From Diaminobutyricimonas sp. LJ205 (lineage in GTDB: Bacteria; Actinomycetota; Actinomycetes; Actinomycetales; Microbacteriaceae), in NCBI RefSeq assembly GCF_009755725.1, contig NZ_CP046619.1, positions 806,001 through 870,000 on the forward strand: DNA of 64,000 bases. The letters run 5' to 3'. Each line of letters begins with the position of its first letter. Positions within the stretch are counted from its first letter, which is position 1. The notes under the pieces were generated by a model. The model was not told the DNA's origin. It made no database searches and worked only from the letters and a program-made list of their open reading frames with translations. Made by a program: the position numbers and the translations under genes. This document shows, in pieces, positions 57,949 to 64,000 of the stretch.

Positions 57949-58323
57949 CTAACGGTGGTTCTCGAGGAGCCGCGCGCAGTCGATGCAGAGGTCGGCGGCG
58001 GGCCGGGCCTCCAATCGTTCAAGGCCGATCGGGTTGCCGCAGCGGCGGCAGAGACCGTAGCTGCCATCGGCGACCCGGGTGAGCGCCACATCGATCTGGT
58101 CCAGTTGGCGCAACGCGTCGGACTGCACCCCGGAGATCTGGGACCACTCCGAGGTCATCGTCGGCCCTTCGGGGTCATGCTCGTCGTCGGCCGACGGCTC
58201 GCCGCGGGCGTCGAGCACCTCGTGCATGGTGCCGGCGAGCACCAGAACCTGTTGCTCGACCTCCGCCCGATGCTCACGCAAAAGCTTTTCGAAGTGCTTA
58301 CGCTGCGCCTGGGTCAAAGCCAT
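57949..58323 (-). CDS. DksA/TraR-type C4 zinc-finger protein
   Basis: 124 residues with the DksA layout: a coiled-coil N-terminal part (AQRKHFEKLLREHRAEVEQQ to about residue 85) and a C-terminal C4 zinc finger, CRRCGN followed 17 residues later by CIDC. Actinobacterial members modulate transcription through the RNA polymerase secondary channel or are of unknown role; they usually lack the acidic DxxDxA tip of proteobacterial DksA (ARGEPSADDEHDPEG here). ATG 58323; a GGAG-containing stretch precedes it on the minus strand. Confidence 0.87.
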   Translation of the reverse strand: MALTQAQRKHFEKLLREHRAEVEQQVLVLAGTMHEVLDARGEPSADDEHDPEGPTMTSEWSQISGVQSDALRQLDQIDVALTRVADGSYGLCRRCGNPIGLERLEARPAADLCIDCARLLENHR

Positions 58324-58382
58324 GCCCCAGTGTGCTCCTTGGGATGACCGCTTGTCGAGTGGAATTCCGGCATGCTGGAGGG

Positions 58383-59195
58383 GTGACATCCACAGCGATC
58401 CAAGCGCCCCCTCGGTTGTCGTGGGGTTTGGTCCCCGCAGCCGGGGTGGCGGCATCCGCGGTTCTGCTCTTCGGTGTGCAGATCCAGGCCGCCGGATATG
58501 TCACTTTGGCCGTCAGCCTGCTGGTGGCGATACCGGCACGGGAACTGTTCAAGGACCTCGTGCTGATCGCCATCGGGATGGTGATCATCAGCACCATCTC
58601 GCTCGAAGCCGACATCAGCTACGGCAACATGCTGCTGATGGGCACGGTGCTGGCGCTCGCCGTGGTGGTGCCGTACCTGATCGACCGGTTCGGCTACCGG
58701 AACCACACCATCCGGTTCCCGGTGCGCACCGGCAAACGCTGGACCAGGCTCGAACGCTGGTACCTCGCGATCGTGGTGCTGCTCGGCTGGGCGATCCTGC
58801 CGGTCTACTTCATCCGCTCGGGCGCGTACCTGAACTGGCCCGCGATCCATACCCCGGATGAGCTCGCGCGCCTGTTCGTCGGCGTGAACGCGGTCGGGAT
58901 CTGGGACGAACTGTTCTTCATCTGCATCGTGTTCACGCTGCTGCGACGGCACTTCCCGATGTGGCAGGCGAACCTGCTGCAGGCGACGATCTTTGTGTCG
59001 TTCCTCTGGGAGCTCGGCTATCGGGAGTGGGGACCGGTACTCACCATCCCGTTCGCGCTGATCCAGGCGTGGATCTTCGCCAAGGTGAAGTCACTGACCT
59101 ACGTCGTCGCCGTGCACCTGCTGTTCGACCTGGTGGTGTTCCTCGTGCTGCTGCACGCGCACAACCCGGAGTGGTTGCCGATCTTCATCTACTAG
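58383..59195 (+). CDS. CPBP-family-like intramembrane protein
   Basis: 270 residues with about seven or eight hydrophobic segments. The C-terminal third resembles the CPBP (Rce1-like) intramembrane metalloprotease family. Motif 1 appears as WDELFFICIVFTLLRR (Asp-Glu instead of Glu-Glu, ending in Arg), motif 2 as FVSFLWELGYREWGP and motif 3 as VAVHLLFDLVVF with the His. The altered first Glu leaves activity uncertain. GTG 58383 is chosen because CATGCT (58371-58376) ends 7 nt upstream; the frame is open from 58332. It overlaps no other gene and is divergent from the DksA-like gene. Confidence 0.75.
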   Translation: MTSTAIQAPPRLSWGLVPAAGVAASAVLLFGVQIQAAGYVTLAVSLLVAIPARELFKDLVLIAIGMVIISTISLEADISYGNMLLMGTVLALAVVVPYLIDRFGYRNHTIRFPVRTGKRWTRLERWYLAIVVLLGWAILPVYFIRSGAYLNWPAIHTPDELARLFVGVNAVGIWDELFFICIVFTLLRRHFPMWQANLLQATIFVSFLWELGYREWGPVLTIPFALIQAWIFAKVKSLTYVVAVHLLFDLVVFLVLLHAHNPEWLPIFIY

Positions 59196-59292
59196 CGCGC
59201 GGCACTCGCTACGTTGCGCCGGGGCTCACTGTCGACGCGCAGCTCCCTGTCAAAGACATGATCGGGCTCGCGCAGGTGCGGACGATCGCTTG

Positions 59293-59472
59293 CTAGCGGT
59301 ACGCGTCGAGACCGATCGGCAGCCCGGTGCGCGGGTCGTCGCGGGTGGTGAGCGGGCTCTTCTGCTTGCGCGTCATCGGGTCGTCGCCGCCTTCGCCGGG
59401 CAACGGAAGTCCCTCGTCCGTGAGCTTCTCATCGTCGATCCGGGCGCTGTCGTCTTGTTGTGACTCAGCCAT
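59293..59472 (-). CDS. Small 59-residue acidic protein
   Basis: ATG 59472-59470, TAG at 59295-59293. The protein runs MAESQQDDSARIDDEKLTDE and continues to GLPLPGEGGDDPMTRKQKSP, ending GLPIGLDAYR; it is acidic in the first half and basic in the middle, with no membrane segment. TACCCT on the minus strand (59479-59484) ends exactly 7 nt before the ATG, as at the other leaderless genes, and codon third positions are G/C-rich. Both support a real gene. The Asp/Pro/Gly-rich composition suggests a disordered protein; function unknown. Confidence 0.65.
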   Translation of the reverse strand: MAESQQDDSARIDDEKLTDEGLPLPGEGGDDPMTRKQKSPLTTRDDPRTGLPIGLDAYR

Positions 59473-59478
59473 CTATCA

Positions 59479-59484
59479 AGGGTA
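59479..59484 (-). promoter_or_regulatory. -10 element of the 59-residue gene (leaderless)
   Basis: TACCCT on the minus strand, 7 nt before ATG 59472. Confidence 0.45.
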
Positions 59485-59492
59485 CGCGCCGG

Positions 59493-60575
59493 TCAGATGA
59501 ACAGGGCGCCTATTTGCACAATTGTGAGGATCACCGACGGCAGCATGTAGAGCAGGCCCCAGACCACCAGCGGTGCACTGCCTCGCCCGGTCTCCCGCTT
59601 GGTGTGGGCCGTGCGGATGATCAGGTAGATCAGCGTCGCCAGCAGTATCCACCATGGTGACGCGGTGCGTTGGTGTCCGAGTTCCTGCAGTTTCGCGCGG
59701 TCACGGAAGCCGATGACGAGACTCAGCAGCATCACCACGAATCCCACCCCGAGGCTGGTGCCGACCAGCCAGAGCGCCGACGAGAGCAGCGACTCGAGTG
59801 TGACGGATCCGGTGCCGACACCGAGGACGATCTGCAGCGCGACCGGATTCGCCAGCATCAGCCCCGTGAGGAGGATGCCGCCGAGCATCGGGAGGATGAC
59901 GATCCACCACACGGCGCCGGTGTTTGCGCGCTGTGGTCCGGTCGGACGCCAGGCTGAGACGTCGATGGTCGGCGGAACAACCGGTGACACCACGGTCGTC
60001 CAGTCGGGGGCCGGCGGCAGATCGAGGGTGAACGGCCGTGGCGCGGCTGGCATTGACTCGACTGACGCTACGAGCGCCGTCGGCGCTGAGGGTGAGGCCG
60101 CGGGGGGTGCGGGCGGCGGCGGCGGCGGTGGTGGTGGAGGCGGTGGTGGCGGGGGTGCTGCGGATGTCGCAGATGCCCCGACCAAAACCGGCGTGGGCTC
60201 CACCGCGGGACGTTCGACCGGGACGAACACCGGTTCCGGCGCAAGAAGTACCGGCGTGGCCAGACCGGGCGCGGGCGGGGCGGGAGTGACCGGGGCCGAC
60301 TCGGGCAGTGCGGAGGCGGCAGGAGCGGCCTCGGTCAGGCCGGGTGACGTTAGGCCGAACTCGGTCGGGCCGGACTCGGTCGGGCCGGGTGAGGTCAGGT
60401 CCGGGGCATCCGTGACCGGGACATCCGGCGCATCCGTCACAGGCGCAGGCGGCGCCTCGAATGCGGCGGCTTCGACGGCCTCAGGAGCCTCGCTGTCCTG
60501 CGCGCGGAACAGTTCCGGGTGGCGCGCGCGAAGTTCGCGGCGCGAGAGGAACTCGCCGTCGCCTGCGCTGGTCAC
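59493..60575 (-). CDS. Membrane protein with a long disordered Pro-rich N-terminal region
   Basis: 360 residues. The N-terminus (GEFLSRRELRARHPELFRA) is basic and conserved-looking. Residues about 30-150 are Pro/Ala/Val-rich, followed by an uninterrupted run of about fifteen prolines near residue 150. The C-terminal 140 residues hold four hydrophobic segments (WWIVILPMLGGILLTGLML; LLSSALWLVGTSLG with VGFVVMLLSLVIGF; WWILLATLIYLII; LLYMLPSVILTIVQIGALFI). No known family was recognised. GTG 60575 follows a GGGGGA stretch; an upstream open frame to 60704 is less convincing. The polyproline run would need EF-P for translation. Confidence 0.72.
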   Translation of the reverse strand: MTSAGDGEFLSRRELRARHPELFRAQDSEAPEAVEAAAFEAPPAPVTDAPDVPVTDAPDLTSPGPTESGPTEFGLTSPGLTEAAPAASALPESAPVTPAPPAPGLATPVLLAPEPVFVPVERPAVEPTPVLVGASATSAAPPPPPPPPPPPPPPPAPPAASPSAPTALVASVESMPAAPRPFTLDLPPAPDWTTVVSPVVPPTIDVSAWRPTGPQRANTGAVWWIVILPMLGGILLTGLMLANPVALQIVLGVGTGSVTLESLLSSALWLVGTSLGVGFVVMLLSLVIGFRDRAKLQELGHQRTASPWWILLATLIYLIIRTAHTKRETGRGSAPLVVWGLLYMLPSVILTIVQIGALFI

Positions 60576-60775
60576 CTCGACACGTCCCCCTCGGTCGCTT
60601 AACGAGAATCTGAATGTAGACCACAGGTGCTGCAGTGGACACCCCCCAGACCGGGGCGCAGCATCTAAGACGCCGGCGGCATACCCGACCCGGAAATAGG
60701 GCATTCGCCCGATCCGTGACCCCTACCTCAGCTCGGAGCATAGAACCAGCTAAGGAACTAAGGAGCACACCCCTC

Positions 60776-61042
60776 ATGATCAACGCTTCCGCCTCGTACC
60801 ACTTCTACGAGATCGAACAGCAGGAGCTGCTGCGTCAGCTCGAGATGCGCCGTGTCCAGTTGGAACGTGGCGCCGAGTCGATGCCGGTCCCCAGCCGGCT
60901 GCGTCGGGCTGTCAGCCGGCTGACCGCCGTGCGCAGTACCGCACGCACCGAACGCACCGTGCGCACCGCCGCACGCACGGAGCGCGCCGCTCGCCAGCCG
61001 CAGCCGGCGGCCGGGTCGGCCCCCTGCCCCGACCCGGCCTGA
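60776..61042 (+). CDS. Small Arg-rich protein upstream of the LuxR regulator
   Basis: 88 residues. The first 50 form a likely helix with an aromatic start (SYHFYEIEQQELLRQLEMRR); the second half is basic with repeated ART/RTERT units (TARTERTVRTAARTERAARQ) and a Pro/Ala end. No family was recognised. ATG 60776 has AAGGAG (60760-60765) at 10-nt spacing. It ends 61 nt before the LuxR regulator; the basic tail could bind nucleic acid, but this is a guess. Confidence 0.6.
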   Translation: MINASASYHFYEIEQQELLRQLEMRRVQLERGAESMPVPSRLRRAVSRLTAVRSTARTERTVRTAARTERAARQPQPAAGSAPCPDPA

Positions 61043-61091
61043 ACGCCGGATGAATGAGCGAATCATCCCTGCCAGTGTCGGTGCGGCGTGG

Positions 61092-61097
61092 CACGAT
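61092..61097 (+). promoter_or_regulatory. -10-like element of the LuxR regulator gene (leaderless)
   Basis: CACGAT ends 7 nt before GTG 61104; it lacks the usual initial T but keeps the spacing. Confidence 0.35.
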
Positions 61098-61103
61098 GAA
61101 GGG

Positions 61104-63956
61104 GTGAGAGCAACGAGCGCCACCCTGGTCGGCCGTTCCCGTGAGCTGACCGCGCTGCGCACGATCCTCGCGGATGTGAGCGAGGGTCGTCCGCGCACGG
61201 TCGTGCTCGCCGGTGAAGCCGGGATCGGCAAGACCCGGCTGCTCGACGAGTTCGGCCGCGACGCATCCGGAACCTCCACCGTCGTCCTCGGCCAATGCGT
61301 CGACCTCGGCGTTTCCGCGCTGCCGTATGCGGCGATCACCGGGATGCTGCACGACCTGATCGACCAGGTCGGCAAGGAGGCCGTGCTGGATGCGGCCGGC
61401 CCCAGCCGCGGAGCGTTAGGCGTGCTGCTGCCGGAGCTGACCGCCGCCGAACCCTCGAGCGCTGCGCGGTTGCATGAGGTCGTCGCGGTGCTGCTTGAGA
61501 ACCTGGCCAGGAAACGTCCGCTGGTGGTCGTGATCGAGGATCTGCACTGGGCCGACGGCGCAACCCTAGCCGTGCTGCGCTTCCTGGTGCGTGCCCTGGG
61601 TGACAGCGCGGTCATGCTGCTGCTCAGTTATCGCAGTGATGACGTGCACCGGGGGCATCCACTGCGTGGTTTCCTTGCCGAACTGGAACGGTCGCGGCTC
61701 ACCGACCGGATCGAACTGCAGCGGCTCACCGTCGACGAGGTCGGTGAGTTGTCGCAGCAGATCCTCGGCAGCGTGCCCGATCCGCTGGCGCTCGAGAACG
61801 TGTTCGAACGCAGCGACGGGGTGCCGTTCTTCGTCGAGGAGCTGGTCTGCTGCAAGAGCGACGTGTTCCCCGACAGCCTGCGCGACCTGCTGCTTGCCCG
61901 GTATGAGCGGCTGAGCGGAGAGGCTCAGTCGCTGCTGAGGCTGCTCGCCGCTGGTGGCGTGTCCGTGCGGCACACCGTGCTCGCCTCGGTCGCTGAGGGC
62001 GAGATCGCCGACCTCGACGGCGCCGCCCGCGAAGCGGTGCTGGCCCAGGTGATCACCGCGACCGACAGCAACTACACGTTCAGGCATGCGCTGGTGCGTG
62101 AGGCGATCCACGCCGAACTGCTGCCGGGGGAGCGGCTGCGTTTCCATGGCCGGTACGCCGAAGTGCTCGAGACCACCGGTGCCTATGCGTGCGGCTCCAC
62201 GGAGGTGGCCACGCACTGGCTGGCCGCGCACAATCAGGAACGAGCGTTAACGGCGGCGTTGCTGGCGATGACCGATGCGACCGAAACCTACGCTTACATG
62301 ACCGCGGCCCAGATGGGCGAGGCCGCATTGGACCTGTGGGAGCGGATTCCGAACGCCGCCGAACTGGCTGGCACGAGCAAGGTCGACGTGCTGTCGCGAA
62401 CCGCGATCGCGTTGCGTGACGCCGGCGACATGGAGCGCTCGTTCGCGATGATCAACCTCGCGATCGACGAGTCACCGAACCAGCACGACAGCACCTACGC
62501 GCTGCTATTGCGGACCAAGTCCTTCCTCCTGGCCAACACCGGCAAGCACGGGTCGATTGCCCTCCTGCAGCAGGCGTTGAACCTGGTGCCGGTCGGCGTC
62601 GACGACCTGGTGCGGGCGAAACTGCTGAACCAGTTGGCCAGTCGGTCGATGATCGAGGGTTATCACGACGCCGCAGTGGCCGCCGCAAGCGAGGCGCTCG
62701 AGCTGACACAACATGCCCGCTCGCAAGCAGGACATGCCGAGACGACTTCCGACTTGTTCGACCACGACCCGGTCCAGGCGTCGGTTGCCGCCAATCTGCG
62801 CGGCGTTGCCCGTGCGAACAGCGGCAAGGTGGCCGAGGCCATTGCCGACCTCGACCTGGCACTCGAGCTGGCGGGCAACGACGATGGTGCGCTGCTGCGT
62901 CATAGCTTGAACAGTTCCGACGTTCAGTTCGCGCTCGGCAACTACGCCGACGCGTTGGCGATAGCTGAGGCCGGAATAGCGAGTGCACGCGAACTCGGTG
63001 TCGAACGCAGCACCGGGATAATGCTGTCGTCCAACGCCGTCGATCCGCTGTTCGCGCTCGGTGACTGGGATCGTGCCGATGCGCTGCTTGACCAGGCGCT
63101 CGCGATGTCGACCCCGCTCGTGTTCACCGCATATCTGCGACGGGCCAAGCTGTGGCTGCTGCTCTGGCGCGGCGAGACGGATGCCGCCGCGTCGCTGTAC
63201 CGCAGCTGGCGCAGTCAGCTCACTTCACTCTCCGAAATCGACCTGCAGATCAAGCTCACAGTTGCCAGAGTCGGAGCCGAAATCGCGCTCGAGCAGGGTG
63301 ACCTCGACGACGCGTGGGCGCATGTTCAGGTCCTGATCGGCGACGGTGAACGTCGGATGGTGGGTCACGACTTGCCGCTGCTCAGTGTTGCCGGCCGGGT
63401 GCTTTCCGCTCGCGAGGCTTCCGAGGAGGACGTCCAGCCGTTCCGTCGCGTGCTGGCCGCAACATCCGGCTGGCCCACCCACGAATTGTGGGCGACCGTC
63501 TTCGACGCGGAACTCGCCAATCACGTGTCGTCCTGGCAGCGAGTGCTCGAACTGCAGGGTCCTGCGCATGTGCGGCCGTATGCGCGGTACCGGCTCGGGC
63601 AGGCGCTGTTCGCGGCCGGTGATCGCGTCGGTGCGCGGCGGGCACTTGAGCAGGCGGCAGGGGAGGCTTCCGCGCTTGGCGCACGTCTGATCACCCGACG
63701 GGTCAACGAATTCGCCACTAGCGCTGGGCTCAGCGTGACTGAGTCTCGACCGGTGAGTGACCCGACCGAGCTGACCGCGCGTGAGCAGCAGGTGCTTGAC
63801 CTGATCGCGCAAGGCCTGTCGAACAAACAGATCGGCGAGAAGCTGTTCATCAGCGCGAAGACCGCATCGGTGCATGTGTCGGCGATCCTACGGAAGCTCG
63901 GGGCGACCAGTCGCACCGAGGCGGTGTTCCTCGCCGGGCAGCGGGTGCCTGGTTAG
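61104..63956 (+). CDS. Large AAA-ATPase/LuxR-type transcriptional regulator (LAL-like)
   Basis: 950 residues. The N-terminal ATPase has Walker A LAGEAGIGKTRLLDEFG (about residues 34-50) and Walker B LVVVIEDLHWADGA, then a VLLLSYRSDDVHRGHPL segment as in the MalT/LAL group. A long helical TPR-like middle follows (about 370-860). The C-terminal LuxR HTH is LTAREQQVLDLIAQGLSNKQ, then IGEKLFISAKTASVHVSAIL. LAL regulators often control metabolic or secondary-metabolite genes after binding ATP and a small inducer; none is identified here. GTG 61104 is chosen because CACGAT ends 7 nt upstream; an ATG at 61050 is in frame but has no SD. Confidence 0.9.
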   Translation: MRATSATLVGRSRELTALRTILADVSEGRPRTVVLAGEAGIGKTRLLDEFGRDASGTSTVVLGQCVDLGVSALPYAAITGMLHDLIDQVGKEAVLDAAGPSRGALGVLLPELTAAEPSSAARLHEVVAVLLENLARKRPLVVVIEDLHWADGATLAVLRFLVRALGDSAVMLLLSYRSDDVHRGHPLRGFLAELERSRLTDRIELQRLTVDEVGELSQQILGSVPDPLALENVFERSDGVPFFVEELVCCKSDVFPDSLRDLLLARYERLSGEAQSLLRLLAAGGVSVRHTVLASVAEGEIADLDGAAREAVLAQVITATDSNYTFRHALVREAIHAELLPGERLRFHGRYAEVLETTGAYACGSTEVATHWLAAHNQERALTAALLAMTDATETYAYMTAAQMGEAALDLWERIPNAAELAGTSKVDVLSRTAIALRDAGDMERSFAMINLAIDESPNQHDSTYALLLRTKSFLLANTGKHGSIALLQQALNLVPVGVDDLVRAKLLNQLASRSMIEGYHDAAVAAASEALELTQHARSQAGHAETTSDLFDHDPVQASVAANLRGVARANSGKVAEAIADLDLALELAGNDDGALLRHSLNSSDVQFALGNYADALAIAEAGIASARELGVERSTGIMLSSNAVDPLFALGDWDRADALLDQALAMSTPLVFTAYLRRAKLWLLLWRGETDAAASLYRSWRSQLTSLSEIDLQIKLTVARVGAEIALEQGDLDDAWAHVQVLIGDGERRMVGHDLPLLSVAGRVLSAREASEEDVQPFRRVLAATSGWPTHELWATVFDAELANHVSSWQRVLELQGPAHVRPYARYRLGQALFAAGDRVGARRALEQAAGEASALGARLITRRVNEFATSAGLSVTESRPVSDPTELTAREQQVLDLIAQGLSNKQIGEKLFISAKTASVHVSAILRKLGATSRTEAVFLAGQRVPG

Positions 63957-64000
63957 GTCCCGCTAGACCGGGCGGTGCGTGCGCAGGCGTGGAGCAGCGG

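Overview
The window looks like a chromosomal segment of a high-GC Gram-positive actinobacterium, most likely a member of the Microbacteriaceae. The reasons are the high GC with strong G/C third-position bias, frequent GTG starts, an F420-dependent glucose-6-phosphate dehydrogenase, the fused olefin gene oleBC, an ECF42 sigma/DGPF pair, and dispersed palindromes of the GGCAAGCTCGACCAGCGG type. The assignment is inference; no rRNA or tRNA gene lies in the window.

Layout. 1-480: 5' part of a leftward GIY-YIG gene and an array of repeat half-units. 482-6508: ispG, then the olefin cluster oleA-oleBC-oleD, translationally coupled throughout. 6623-9674: an MFS exporter and proS. 9861-14620: the transcription/translation block nusA-ylxR-infB-rbfA, without rimP in its usual place. 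14740-22547: a mixed segment (mutY, fgd, a thiolase, a DGPF protein with its ECF42 sigma factor, a uridine-kinase-like protein, an SRPBCC protein, an AAC(3)-I-type acetyltransferase, a panE-type reductase) that separates rbfA from truB. 22585-26489: truB, two small membrane proteins, ribF and an MFS transporter. 26486-32042: a ROK sugar kinase divergent from a deoR-deoC-ALDH-ALDH-like operon for deoxyribose catabolism. 32300-37306: a CAP-domain surface protein, an SGNH hydrolase, a frameshifted DUF2207 gene and a Rieske/FAD oxidoreductase. 37542-42238: a complete branched-chain amino-acid-type ABC transporter (livG-F-K-H-M). 42354-47119: two small membrane proteins, then a SNF2 helicase coupled to a Stealth-type phosphotransferase. 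47004-53092: a phosphodiesterase, a zinc alcohol dehydrogenase, oligopeptidase B, an IMPACT-family protein and a flavin/PPOX-type protein, all leftward. 53131-56580: an IclR regulator divergent from an M24-fold hydrolase and an ACS-family MFS transporter, a self-contained catabolic cassette. 56720-63956: a class IV aminotransferase, a DksA/TraR-type protein, a CPBP-like membrane protein, small proteins, a polyproline membrane protein and a large LuxR/AAA regulator.

Two genome-scale patterns stand out. First, about twenty genes on both strands have a TANNNT-like hexamer ending exactly 7-8 nt before the first base of the start codon, with no Shine-Dalgarno sequence. This implies widespread leaderless transcription, and it fixes several start sites, including a 59-codon gene at 59293-59472. 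Second, at least three families of short palindromic repeats occupy the gaps between genes. One family has entered the reading frame of oligopeptidase B, and two elements supply stop codons for neighbouring genes. Other leads are a promoter-plus-terminator intergenic small-RNA candidate near 48151-48227, a four-hairpin leader before the SNF2 helicase, a hairpin that covers the infB ribosome binding site, and a mini-ORF and palindrome in the liv leader. Nothing resembling a CRISPR array, prophage or insertion sequence was found.
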